Assembly (NCBI GenBank): GCA_023457495.1 | Contig: JAEWLQ010000051.1 | Coordinates: 1-64,000 of the forward strand | Length of the DNA stretch: 64,000 bases | Reading direction: 5' to 3' | From: Pseudomonadota bacterium | Lineage (GTDB): Bacteria; Pseudomonadota; Gammaproteobacteria; Steroidobacterales; Steroidobacteraceae | In this document: positions 7,889-16,215 of the stretch, in pieces | Position numbering within the stretch: position 1 is the stretch's first letter | Layout of the letters: each line of letters begins with the position of its first letter | Translations under genes and position numbers: made by a program | Notes under the pieces: model-generated | Told to the model about the DNA's origin: nothing | The model's database searches: none | The model's input: only the letters and a program-made list of their open reading frames with translations

Positions 7889-9814
7889 ATGACATCACCG
7901 GGGGCATCGAGGACTCGCGTCTTCCTGACCTCCCTTCTCGGCTTGCTACTGGCGGCGAGCTGCGGGGGAGGCGGAGGCGGCGGCGGGTCGTCGGTTCAAC
8001 TACCGCCCCAGCCCGGACCGCCTGCGACACCTCCGCCGCCCGCGGAAATCCCGGTCACGGTGGTCCTGACGACCAACGACCAGGCGACGCGCATGGCCGA
8101 ACAGTCGCCCGCGACCTTTTCCGCGCCGGGCGCGAACATCCAGCCCATCGACGACAACACCATCGTCGTCGACGAGAACCAGCGCTACCAGACCGTCGTG
8201 GGTTTCGGCGCGGCCTTCACCGATGCGTCCACCTGGTTGCTGGTGCGCGTCGCGACGCCGGCCGCGCGCGAGGAGGCGATGAACAACCTGTTCACCCGCA
8301 ACGGGCAGGGCATCGGCCTCAACGCCATGCGCACCACGATCGGCGCGACGGACCTGTCGCGTTATCACTATTCGTACGACGACATGCCGCGGGGCCAGAC
8401 CGATCCGACGCTGGCTAACTTCTCGATCGACGTGGACCGGCCGGAGCACATTCCCATCATCCAGCAGGCGAAGCAGCTCAATCCGCAGATGAAGCTGCTG
8501 GCGTCGTTGTGGAGCGCTCCCGGCTGGATGAAGACCTCGGACTCGCTGCTCGGCGGGACGCTGTTGCCGAGCGCCTACGAGGCGTACACGCAGTACTTCA
8601 TCAAGTATCTGCAGGCGTACGCGGCCGAAGGCATCAACGCCGATTACATCTCGCATCAGAACGAGCCGGAGTTCTCGCCGCACGACTATCCGGGCATGCC
8701 GGTCGACGCCGAGACGCAAACGCTGCTGCTGCGCGAGTTCATCCTGCCGGCGTTTCGCGCCAACAACATCACGACGCGCGTGCTCATCTACGACCACAAC
8801 TGGGACGGCGCCGATTTCCCCATGCACGTGTTGAGCGACCCCGAGCTACTCAGCTCCGACCTGATCGCCGGAACGGCCTGGCACTGGTACGGCGGCACGC
8901 CGGGCGCCATGACGACGGTTCACAATCTCTTCCCGACGAAGGGCAACTACGTTACCGAGGCCTCGAGCGGCGCGTGGATCTCGGATCCCGTGACGAATGA
9001 TTTCGAGATGATCACGCAGTCCATGCGCAACTGGAGCCGGAGCTTCATCAAGTGGGGGCTGGCGCTGGATGAGAATCGCGGCCCGCATGCCGGCGGTTGC
9101 GATACCTGCGCGCCGCTGGTGACGGTGAATAGTCAGACGGGCTCGGTGAGCTACGAGATTGGTTACTACACGCTCGGGCACTACAGCAAATACGTGCAGC
9201 CCGACGCCACGCGCGTCTTTTCGAGCGACGCCACCGGCAGGATCAGCGTCGCGTTCCTGAATCCCGACGGCTGGAAGGCGCTGGTCGTGTTCAACGATTC
9301 AGCCAGCGACAGTCCGTTCCGCGTCGTTTGGGGTACGCAGGAGTTCAGCTATTCGCTGCCGCCGTACAGCGGCGCGACGTTCACTTGGAGCGGAACGCAG
9401 GCCGGCGGTTACCGCATTCCCGCCACCACGAAAATCCAGGCGGCTAGCTACAGCGATGTGAGGGGACTGCAGACCGAGACGACGGCCGAAGAGGAGGGTG
9501 GTTACAACGTCGGTTACGCCTCCGATGAGTCGCATGCGATCTACCGCAACATCGAGTTCACGCCGGAGGTGACCGCGGTGGAGGCGCGCGTGGCTAATCC
9601 CGGGAGGGCGCGTAATGGCAGCCGGCTGCAGTTCCGACTGGATAGCCTGACGGGGCCGCTGATCGCGACGGTGGAGATTCCGGATACCGGCGGATTTCAG
9701 AATTGGGAAACAGCGTCCGCGCCCGTGGCCCGGGTGAGCGGGATTCACGATCTGTATGTGGTCTTCGAGGGCGACGGCACGATCGGGAACTTGAAGTGGT
9801 TTCGGTTCAGATAG
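7889..9814 (+). CDS. GH30 glycoside hydrolase with C-terminal CBM6-like domain, lipoprotein
   Basis: About 641 aa from ATG 7889. The lipoprotein signal (LLGLLLAASC) is followed by a Gly run and a Pro-rich linker. The catalytic barrel shows GH30 features: VVGFGAAFTDAS, WSAPGWMKTSDSL, acid/base Glu259 in SHQNEPEF and nucleophile Glu357 in VTEASSGAW. A beta-sandwich follows, then a carbohydrate-binding module of CBM6 type (IQAASYSDVRG ... FQNWETASAPVARVSGIHDL) over the last ~135 residues. GH30 enzymes act on beta-1,6-glucan, glucosylceramide, xylan or fucosides; the exact substrate is not decided. The longer frame from 7763 overlaps the GH3 remnant and is unlikely to be used. Confidence 0.88.
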   Translation: MTSPGASRTRVFLTSLLGLLLAASCGGGGGGGGSSVQLPPQPGPPATPPPPAEIPVTVVLTTNDQATRMAEQSPATFSAPGANIQPIDDNTIVVDENQRYQTVVGFGAAFTDASTWLLVRVATPAAREEAMNNLFTRNGQGIGLNAMRTTIGATDLSRYHYSYDDMPRGQTDPTLANFSIDVDRPEHIPIIQQAKQLNPQMKLLASLWSAPGWMKTSDSLLGGTLLPSAYEAYTQYFIKYLQAYAAEGINADYISHQNEPEFSPHDYPGMPVDAETQTLLLREFILPAFRANNITTRVLIYDHNWDGADFPMHVLSDPELLSSDLIAGTAWHWYGGTPGAMTTVHNLFPTKGNYVTEASSGAWISDPVTNDFEMITQSMRNWSRSFIKWGLALDENRGPHAGGCDTCAPLVTVNSQTGSVSYEIGYYTLGHYSKYVQPDATRVFSSDATGRISVAFLNPDGWKALVVFNDSASDSPFRVVWGTQEFSYSLPPYSGATFTWSGTQAGGYRIPATTKIQAASYSDVRGLQTETTAEEEGGYNVGYASDESHAIYRNIEFTPEVTAVEARVANPGRARNGSRLQFRLDSLTGPLIATVEIPDTGGFQNWETASAPVARVSGIHDLYVVFEGDGTIGNLKWFRFR

Positions 9815-9836
9815 CCGTTCCGCGGGCGCAATGAAA

Positions 9837-9864
9837 AAGGGCGGGTGATTGCTCACCCGCCCTT
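9837..9864 (-). terminator. Intrinsic terminator downstream of the EF-G gene
   Basis: Stem GGGCGGGTGA / TCACCCGCCC with a short loop. On the minus strand it is followed by a run of five T, so it terminates transcription from the EF-G gene; it may also stop the GH30 transcript arriving from the other side. Confidence 0.8.
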
Positions 9865-9878
9865 CATATCAACCTGAG

Positions 9879-9917
9879 GTCTGTCCCCGTTTGCTAGGAA
9901 ACGGGGAATGTCCCCAT
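9879..9917. repeat. Intergenic palindromic repeat abutting the EF-G stop codon
   Basis: CCCCGTTT-GCTAGG-AAACGGGG (9885-9906) overlaps a second near-palindrome GGGGAATGTCCCC. It belongs to the same family as 1726-1779 and 5133-5157 and lies between the EF-G stop and its terminator. Confidence 0.7.
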
Positions 9918-12079
9918 TACGCGGCCACAGCCTTGCGGCGCTTCTCGACCTCGGCGATGACTTCATCCGCCTTGTTCTTCGGCACCGGATCGTAGTGCGA
10001 GAACTCCATCGTGAAGCTCGCGCGACCCGAGGTCATCGAACGCAGCTGGCCGATGTAGCCGAACATTTCCGACAGCGGAATCGTCGCAACCACGGCGATG
10101 TTCGTGCCGCGCTCGACCTGCTCGAGGATCGTGCCGCGACGGCGGTTCATGTCGCCGATCACGTCGCCCAGGTAATCCTGCGGCGTCACGGTCTCGACCT
10201 TCATCACCGGCTCCAGCAACTGCGGGTTCGCCTTGCGGATGCCCTCGCGGAAGCACGCCTTCGCCGCGATTTCGAACGTCAGCGCGTTCGAGTCGACGTC
10301 GTGGTACGAGCCGTCGTGCAGCGTCGCGCGGAAGTCCACCGTGGGGAAGTGCGCCAGAACGCCGTCTTCCTTCTGGATCTTCAAGCCCTTTTCCACCGCC
10401 GGCACGAACTCGCGCGGCACCGAGCCGCCGGTCGTCGCGTCGACGAACTCGAAGCCCTTGCCACGCTCGAGCGGCTCGAACTTGATCCACACCTCGGCGA
10501 ACTGACCCGAGCCACCCGTCTGCTTCTTGTGCACGTAGTGCTCGTCGATCGCCTTCGTGAACGACTCGCGGTACGCCACCTGCGGCTCGCCCATGATGCC
10601 TTCGACGCCGAACTCCGTGCGCATGCGATCGAGCGTCACTTCGAGGTGCAGCTCGCCCATGCCGCGCAGGATCGTCTCGTTCGTCTCGCGATCCGTTTCG
10701 AGGTAGAGCGAAGGATCGGCACGGACCATCTTGCCCAGCGCCGCGCCGAACTTCTCCGCCTCGCCCTTGACCTTCGCCTTCACCGAGACGCTGATCACGG
10801 GGTCCGGGAAGCGCATGCGCTCCAGCACCACCTGGTTCTCGGTGTCCGCCAGCGTGTCACCCGTGTCCGTCTCGGCCAGCGAGACGAGCGCGATGATGTC
10901 GCCCGCGCGCGCTTCTTCGATCGGATTCTGCTTGTCCGCGAACATCTCGACCATGCGGCCGATCTTCTCGCGCTTGCCACGCGTCGTGTTCGTCACCGAC
11001 ATGCCCTTGGTCAGCACGCCCGAGTACACGCGCACGAAGGTCAGCGCGCCGTAGGCGTCGTTGATCACCTTGAACGCCAGCGCGCTGAACGGCTCGTCGT
11101 CGGCCGTCTTGCGCTCGCCGATCGGATTACCGTCCACGTCCACCGTCTTGATGGCTTCGACGTCCGTCGGGGCCGGTAGATAGTCGACCACCGCGTCCAG
11201 CAGCTGCTGCACGCCCTTGTTCTTGTACGAGGAGCCGCACAGCACCGCGTTGAAGGCGCCCGAGATCACACCCTTGCGGATGCACTTGCGCAGCACCTCC
11301 ACGCTCGGCGCTTCGCCGTCCGTCAGGTACTTCTCCATCGCCGCGTCGTCCATCTCGAGCGCCGTGTCGACGAGCTCGGTGCGGTACTTCGCGTAGCTGT
11401 CGAGGATCTTGCGATCCGAGGGCACCGTGATGCCGAGCTTGTCCGCGAGGCCCGAGCCGTCGCCGACCGGGATGATCTGCCACTTCGCGTCCTTGTCGTC
11501 CGAGTCCCAGACCAGCGCTTCCTGCGTGACCAGGTCGATCATGCCCTTGAAGTTGTCTTCCGAGCCGATCGGAATCTGGATCGGCAGCGGACGCGCGCCG
11601 AGGCGGTTCTTGATCATGTCCACGCAGCGCACGAAGTTCGCGCCCGAGCGGTCGATCTTGTTCACGTAGCAGATACGCGGAACGTTGTAGTTGTTAGCGA
11701 GGCGCCAGTTCGTCTCCGACTGCGGCTCCACGCCCGCCACGCCGTCGAACACCACGACCGCGCCGTCGAGCACGCGCAGCGAACGGTTCACTTCGATCGT
11801 GAAATCGACGTGCCCGGGGGTGTCGATGACGTTGATCTTCTTCTTGCGCCAGGTGGTCGAAACCGCGGCCGACTGAATCGTGATGCCGCGCTTCTGCTCC
11901 TGCTCCATGTAGTCAGTCGTCGTCGAGGACTTCAAGTCCTTCGTCTCGTGGACGTCGACGATCGTGTGCTTACGACCCGTGTAATAAAGAATGCGCTCGG
12001 TCGTGGTGGTCTTACCGGCGTCGACGTGCGCGATGATTCCGATGTTGCGAATGTCGGCTAAAGGCGTTGTACGGGCCAT
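9917..12079 (-). CDS. fusA: Elongation factor G
   Basis: A 720-aa translational GTPase that drives ribosome translocation. G1 is AHVDAGKTTTTERIL, G3 is DTPGHVDFT, G4 is NKIDRSGANF; domains II-V follow, with the domain IV tip region around HKKQTGGSGQFAEVWI. The switch I segment is unusual: where E. coli EF-G has VHDGAATMDWM, this one reads HETKDLKSSTTTDYMEQE, several residues longer. The gene stands alone, without rpsL, rpsG or tuf, so it may be a second EF-G paralogue or a displaced main copy. It has its own terminator at 9837-9864. Confidence 0.95.
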   Translation of the reverse strand: MARTTPLADIRNIGIIAHVDAGKTTTTERILYYTGRKHTIVDVHETKDLKSSTTTDYMEQEQKRGITIQSAAVSTTWRKKKINVIDTPGHVDFTIEVNRSLRVLDGAVVVFDGVAGVEPQSETNWRLANNYNVPRICYVNKIDRSGANFVRCVDMIKNRLGARPLPIQIPIGSEDNFKGMIDLVTQEALVWDSDDKDAKWQIIPVGDGSGLADKLGITVPSDRKILDSYAKYRTELVDTALEMDDAAMEKYLTDGEAPSVEVLRKCIRKGVISGAFNAVLCGSSYKNKGVQQLLDAVVDYLPAPTDVEAIKTVDVDGNPIGERKTADDEPFSALAFKVINDAYGALTFVRVYSGVLTKGMSVTNTTRGKREKIGRMVEMFADKQNPIEEARAGDIIALVSLAETDTGDTLADTENQVVLERMRFPDPVISVSVKAKVKGEAEKFGAALGKMVRADPSLYLETDRETNETILRGMGELHLEVTLDRMRTEFGVEGIMGEPQVAYRESFTKAIDEHYVHKKQTGGSGQFAEVWIKFEPLERGKGFEFVDATTGGSVPREFVPAVEKGLKIQKEDGVLAHFPTVDFRATLHDGSYHDVDSNALTFEIAAKACFREGIRKANPQLLEPVMKVETVTPQDYLGDVIGDMNRRRGTILEQVERGTNIAVVATIPLSEMFGYIGQLRSMTSGRASFTMEFSHYDPVPKNKADEVIAEVEKRRKAVAA

Positions 12080-12501
12080 TGCAAAGTTCCGTTTGGATTC
12101 AGGGGGTTGGGCCGGGGAAACCCCGGTCCAAGGGCAATTTTCGAGCGGCGAATGGTAGTGAAAAACGGGGGAAATTGCTTGGGAGAGTGGCGCGATGGAA
12201 CGTCGCGCCGAAAATATTGATAAATCAATGATCTAGGAAGCTGGCGTGTACCGGCGCTCGAGCTCGCACGGGGCCCGTGCGTTCACGCAGTTAATTCGCG
12301 GGGCATGGGAGGAGTGACAAGTGCTCCCGCTATCCGAAGTGCTGCTCGCGTATGGGGTATGGATTCCGCAGGATCTTTCAATCTGACACAAGATACAGCA
12401 TAAATCTCCAGTAGTTTGGTCTAATAAGGTCTCTATGAACGCGACATGAAGATCAATTCCAAGCCAGATTCACGACGGGACTTGGTCCCGAGGACTGTCT
12501 A
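12080..12501. other. Intergenic region and left edge of the accessory island
   Basis: The first half is EF-G leader; it contains an inverted repeat GGCGCGA...TCGCGCC (12189-12209) and ATTGAT-AA-ATCAAT (12216-12229). From about 12,300 the composition turns visibly AT-richer, marking the island. A sequence TCTGACA near 12,383 followed by A/T-rich hexamers may be the island's first promoter, but the match is weak. No integrase gene, tRNA or clear attachment site is visible. Confidence 0.45.
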
Positions 12502-13074
12502 GTGAGCGAGCCATCGGAGATAGACAAGATTCGGCAGGAATGCTGGAGGAAACGCTTTTACAGTTTTGGCACGACAAAAATCTTCGAGAAGAGGGCGCGA
12601 TCCCTAGAGCTGCGGCGAAAGCTCATTACATTCTTAGGCCTCGCTGCTCCTGTACTCCTCGGAACGTTTGTAGCGGCTTATTACACTGAATCTCGGGCAC
12701 TGAAAACAGTCGTGCTTCCAGTTGTCGGCGCGATCACAATAATTCAGGCCGCTGCATCTCTTTGGTCACTGGTTGCCAGGTGGGACGAAAAATATGCTTA
12801 TGCAATCGGCGCAATTAGGAGTAACACGCACCTAGCGTCAGCCTTTGAAGAGCTCGCAGTTTCGTCGGAAGAAAAGCTGATGAAGAAAATTGATCACTTG
12901 AGAGATGACTACTCTCAACGTGAGATTGAAGACACAGCTCAGGGTATTTCCACGAAGGAAAAGCGTTTTGCGCAGCGAAGCTCGCTATTTCAATACAGAT
13001 CGAAGTGCCCTACCTGCAATAAAGTCCCGATTTCAATGAAGCCTGAGAACTGTGATTCCTGCGGAAACTATTAG
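12502..13074 (+). CDS. SLATT-like two-TM protein with CxxCx(11)CxxC zinc ribbon
   Basis: A 190-aa protein (GTG start). It has a basic N-terminal helix (1-40), two TM helices (about 41-61 and 69-91), a helical cytosolic part and a C-terminal zinc ribbon: Cys169, Cys172, then 11 residues, Cys184, Cys187. That spacing is exactly the one that names the 'mobilome CxxCx(11)CxxC' family, found on mobile elements. The two-TM layout resembles SLATT domains, proposed pore-forming effectors of nucleotide-signalled defence; that link is inference. No nucleotide cyclase is next to it. The small CPCC protein follows after 9 bp and is probably its partner. Confidence 0.7.
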   Translation: MSEPSEIDKIRQECWRKRFYSFGTTKIFEKRARSLELRRKLITFLGLAAPVLLGTFVAAYYTESRALKTVVLPVVGAITIIQAAASLWSLVARWDEKYAYAIGAIRSNTHLASAFEELAVSSEEKLMKKIDHLRDDYSQREIEDTAQGISTKEKRFAQRSSLFQYRSKCPTCNKVPISMKPENCDSCGNY

Positions 13075-13083
13075 GAAGGTCAT

Positions 13084-13287
13084 ATGCCGATATCAACTAA
13101 GGTTGCACGTGTACTGAGGGGCGTGTCGGAACTAAATGACGCGCAGCGACAAGAATTTATTAGGGCAGTAAATGATCTCTTATCCCAGGACCCAACACGG
13201 ACGCGACTAGTAGAAGAAGAGTTTGCAAGAAGCTTATCTGTCACTTTCGGACCTGCTCCGACGACATGTCCATGCTGTGGGCGCTAA
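13084..13287 (+). CDS. Small protein ending in CPCCGR zinc knuckle
   Basis: A 67-aa protein with a good ribosome site (GGAAGG) 9 bp after the SLATT-like gene. Residues 1-50 look helical (SELNDAQRQEFIRAVNDLL); the end is TTCPCCGR, a Cys-rich knuckle that could share a metal site with the zinc ribbon of its neighbour. No known family is recognised. Tight spacing suggests an operon, and the role is probably as accessory or regulator of the membrane protein, which is inference. Confidence 0.65.
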   Translation: MPISTKVARVLRGVSELNDAQRQEFIRAVNDLLSQDPTRTRLVEEEFARSLSVTFGPAPTTCPCCGR

Positions 13288-13535
13288 CAATTGGTTTAAT
13301 GCCGGCTTGTGGGTGGCGCTTAAGTTAGCCAAGATCATGAGCTTGCAGGAGAATCTCAACTTCAGCGAAAGCACTGTGTCTTGTGCAGCGAGTGAGGTGA
13401 TAGTCTGCAACAAGGCTGGTTTGAGATCTAATAAAAACGCCTACCGAAGGATGATGCTTTGCTACTTGGCATTGCGATGACTTCACGAGAATGCGTGTAG
13501 GGTTTGGCAATCAGGTACCGCGTGTGAGGAATTGA
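13288..13535. other. Intergenic, no supported gene
   Basis: About 250 bases separate the two-TM/CPCC pair from the ATPase gene. Short open frames are present but show no resemblance or ribosome site. The promoter for the ATPase operon is expected here. Confidence 0.4.
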
Positions 13536-14939
13536 GTGCGTATCCAGCGTGGTTCACTAAATAGCCTGATCTCGGCTATTAGAGTCGAAGGGCTGTTTGG
13601 CCTATATACGTATAGATTGCCCGGCGAGGGCGAATTGTCTGACGCAGCAATCCTCTACGGTGAAAACGGTGTAGGAAAAAGCACTCTACTCAGACTGTCT
13701 TTTCATTTGTTATCCGGTGCTGGCGATCGGGGACACCGCGGAGCGCTGTACAACGCGCAATTCAATCGCCTGGAGATCGATTTAGCGAATGGCACAACTC
13801 TCGTTGCGGCCAAGAATGATCCAAACTACCCAAAGTTAGTAAACCTTTGGATTACCCGTGGTGAAAAGCCATTGGCTTGGTGGCCCTACTTACCGCGCGA
13901 AGAACGCCAATCTGCCGAAGAACAGTACTACTACGACCCAACCGAAGGTTTGCGGATAATCCGAACAAAGAAGATGCCTGAAAGGCTGGCTTTGTTTGAT
14001 AAGTCAGTTCCATACGGAGAAGAGGCATACCTGAAAGCACTTCGTGAACAGGTGCCCATGGTGTTCATCCTTCACGCGGAACGCAGGCTGGATAGTGATT
14101 CCGTTTCCGATCCAAACGATGAGATAGAGCTTCGGCGCCTACTGCGACTTGACGAGCCCAAGCGAATAAGTGATCTGGTCGTTAGGTCGCGTTCGATCGC
14201 TCTGAGTCAGGCGTTGGCTGCGGCGGCGCGCTGGGTTCAGTCCAAAGCCGTCCAGGGCGCCAATCAAGGCTCAATGAATGTGCATTCAGTTTACAAAAAC
14301 GTTCTTGAGCATCTCATGACTCCTCGCCCAGTCCGCGCTGATGCCGTACCTGACAGCGCTTTGCCTTCGCTTATTGGGCGGCTTAGAGAAATCGAGACTA
14401 AGACGACTGACCTCGCAAAGTATGAACTAGCAACAAAGCTTTCCACGTCAGATTTCATAAAGGCTCTCAGTGGTGGAAGAAAAAGAAAGGACAAGCAAAT
14501 AGCGGCCAGCTTGGTCCAGCCTTACGTCGAGAGCTTAGAAGGGAGGCTAAAGGCGCTCGAGCCCATATACGATGTTGTTGACCACTTTGTTACTACGCTT
14601 AACGAGTTTCTGGCAGACAAGAGCGTTTCTTTTAAGCTCAGCAAGGGCTTCAAAATCGTAAATCGCCTTGGCGCGCCCCTTGATGCAGCTCAGCTCTCCT
14701 CTGGAGAGCAGCAGTTGTTTCTCCTATTCTGCTATGTGTTGATAGCTAGGGACCACCCAAGCGTATTCATGATAGATGAGCCTGAAATCTCACTGAATAT
14801 CAGATGGCAAAGGAAACTGATTCAATCGTTGCTGGATGTGACACGCGAGGCTCGCATACAGTTTATCTTCGCTTCCCATTCGATGGAGCTTCTTGCTCAA
14901 CACAGGAGTCGTGTAGTCAAGCTTGAAAACCTCAAATGA
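13536..14939 (+). CDS. AAA/ABC-type ATPase, PARIS AriA-like
   Basis: A 467-aa ATPase (GTG start, GAGGA ribosome site). Walker A is YGENGVGKST (41-50); the ABC signature-like LSSGEQQ lies at about 387-393, Walker B VFMIDEPE at 410-417, and a switch His in FASHS follows. The middle is a helical/coiled insertion containing a basic KRKDKQ stretch. The arrangement matches AAA_15/AAA_21 (OLD-like) defence ATPases. The next gene overlaps by 4 bp and has a DUF4435/TOPRIM-like domain. ATPase of this size plus DUF4435 is the PARIS (AriA-AriB) layout, in which AriA senses phage anti-restriction proteins and releases AriB. The PARIS assignment rests on layout and motifs, not on a database match. Confidence 0.8.
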   Translation: MRIQRGSLNSLISAIRVEGLFGLYTYRLPGEGELSDAAILYGENGVGKSTLLRLSFHLLSGAGDRGHRGALYNAQFNRLEIDLANGTTLVAAKNDPNYPKLVNLWITRGEKPLAWWPYLPREERQSAEEQYYYDPTEGLRIIRTKKMPERLALFDKSVPYGEEAYLKALREQVPMVFILHAERRLDSDSVSDPNDEIELRRLLRLDEPKRISDLVVRSRSIALSQALAAAARWVQSKAVQGANQGSMNVHSVYKNVLEHLMTPRPVRADAVPDSALPSLIGRLREIETKTTDLAKYELATKLSTSDFIKALSGGRKRKDKQIAASLVQPYVESLEGRLKALEPIYDVVDHFVTTLNEFLADKSVSFKLSKGFKIVNRLGAPLDAAQLSSGEQQLFLLFCYVLIARDHPSVFMIDEPEISLNIRWQRKLIQSLLDVTREARIQFIFASHSMELLAQHRSRVVKLENLK

Positions 14940-15778
14940 GCGAGATCCCAAGATGGACGTTGGCCGACCTTTCGGCTCGGTACGAGCTTGAGCCAGGCCT
15001 CAAAGATGCCTTCGTCGAGGGCATGTTTGATCGCGAAATAGTTGGCCAGTGGCTTCGCCTCAATAGCAGAAAGGATTGGACTATTTACGAGATCGATGTG
15101 GTTGATGTGCCGGATCAACTTCTCGAAACTCTTTCGCTAACAAAGGGGAACAAGAATCGAGTTGTTGCACTTGCGCGAGCACTGGATAGCGTGCCGAGCG
15201 AGTGTAGTTTGCGGTTTATTGTCGATCGAGATTTGGATCATTGGTTTGGAGAACTTGCCGAAGTCCGCTCGCTAAAGTGGACAGACTACTGTGCGATAGA
15301 GCTGTACTTCTTATCGGCAGACATAATCGAAGAGATACTGCTCATTATCGCGAGAGCGAAGGTGTCAGAGTGGGCGGCCTTCTACCAATCAATGGTCAGA
15401 CTATTGAACACACTTTATGCCATTAGGCTTGCCAATAGAGCACTTGGGTGGAACATGGTGTGGCTGAGTCCTGATCGATGCTTGATGCTTGAGGGAAATC
15501 GACTTGAGTTCGACGAACAAGAGTTCGTCAGTCGGTTGCTCATGAGAAACAGGCGGTCCGCGGAAGGCGAAAAGTTCAGAAGTCAGGTGGATGAATGGAA
15601 GGCGAAGATAGGCGGAGATCCTCGGTTAGCGGCAGATGGTCACGACTTCACTTCTGTTATTGCGTGGTCAATTGGAAAACTGAGAGGGTTGAAGCAGTTC
15701 GCTGAAGAAGAAAGCATTGAACGGCTATTTGTGACTATGGCCGGGCGACTTAAGGAACTGCAGCGCCTAGTGGACTAG
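14936..15778 (+). CDS. DUF4435/TOPRIM-like protein, PARIS AriB-like
   Basis: A 280-aa protein overlapping the ATPase gene by ATGA. It shows the TOPRIM-like signature: Glu28 in FVEGMFDREI, then FIVDRDLDHWF with Asp97/Asp99/Asp101, and DYCAIELYFLS (Glu122), as in the DUF4435 family. These acidic residues would bind metal for nuclease action. In PARIS systems the DUF4435 protein is the toxic effector, cleaving a host tRNA once freed from the ATPase. The C-terminal half is helical with no further motif. The family link is by motif pattern; target specificity is unknown. Confidence 0.65.
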   Translation: MSEIPRWTLADLSARYELEPGLKDAFVEGMFDREIVGQWLRLNSRKDWTIYEIDVVDVPDQLLETLSLTKGNKNRVVALARALDSVPSECSLRFIVDRDLDHWFGELAEVRSLKWTDYCAIELYFLSADIIEEILLIIARAKVSEWAAFYQSMVRLLNTLYAIRLANRALGWNMVWLSPDRCLMLEGNRLEFDEQEFVSRLLMRNRRSAEGEKFRSQVDEWKAKIGGDPRLAADGHDFTSVIAWSIGKLRGLKQFAEEESIERLFVTMAGRLKELQRLVD

Positions 15779-16192
15779 TTGCGTAGTGGTTCGCGTGGTA
15801 GTCATGAGCTCACCACAGGTTCTGTGACCCTCTCGTCTTCGGGGGGGTCGGAAGTAGATGATCAAGGGATTCTCCTATCCGGTAGTGGCGGGCTGACAAG
15901 CGAGCGAGTGATTGTGGCGGCGCTCCTTAATGTGCCTCAATCGTCTAATCATGAACGAGCGTTGCCTTTTCCTGAATTCGCACTCGAGACTAGGGATGCT
16001 TGGAGAACTTCCGAATCCTTGGCCAACTACGAAATGATTAAGAATTTCCGAAAGCTGCCTTTTTTTGCCCCGATCTTGGAGGTAGACATGTCGAACCATT
16101 TTGGGATGGGTTACTTTGAGCGGAAGGATTCAGCTATCGAGCAAGTTGTCGCCAGTTCAGGCGAAAGAATTTACTTGCTTCACTTTAGGTAG
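15779..16192 (+). CDS. Small protein of unknown function behind the ATPase/DUF4435 pair
   Basis: An open frame directly after the DUF4435 stop. A TTG at 15779 would give 137 aa; a GTG at 15908 would give 94 aa and skips a Ser/Gly-rich start that looks non-native. The C-terminal half (NYEMIKNFRKLPFFAPILEV, MGYFERKDSAIEQVV) looks like a real folded protein. No family recognised. It could be a third component of the defence operon or the tail of an older gene. Confidence 0.45.
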   Translation: MRSGSRGSHELTTGSVTLSSSGGSEVDDQGILLSGSGGLTSERVIVAALLNVPQSSNHERALPFPEFALETRDAWRTSESLANYEMIKNFRKLPFFAPILEVDMSNHFGMGYFERKDSAIEQVVASSGERIYLLHFR

Positions 16193-16215
16193 TTGCTCAA
16201 CACGTAAACGCATCA

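Noticed and set aside
9908..11179. 423-codon plus-strand frame opposite EF-G
   Set aside because: Antisense of a highly conserved gene with biased codons; the product is His/Arg/Leu-rich with no domain.
13223..13480. 85-codon frame after the CPCC protein
   Set aside because: Overlaps the CPCC gene in another frame, has no ribosome site and no family likeness.
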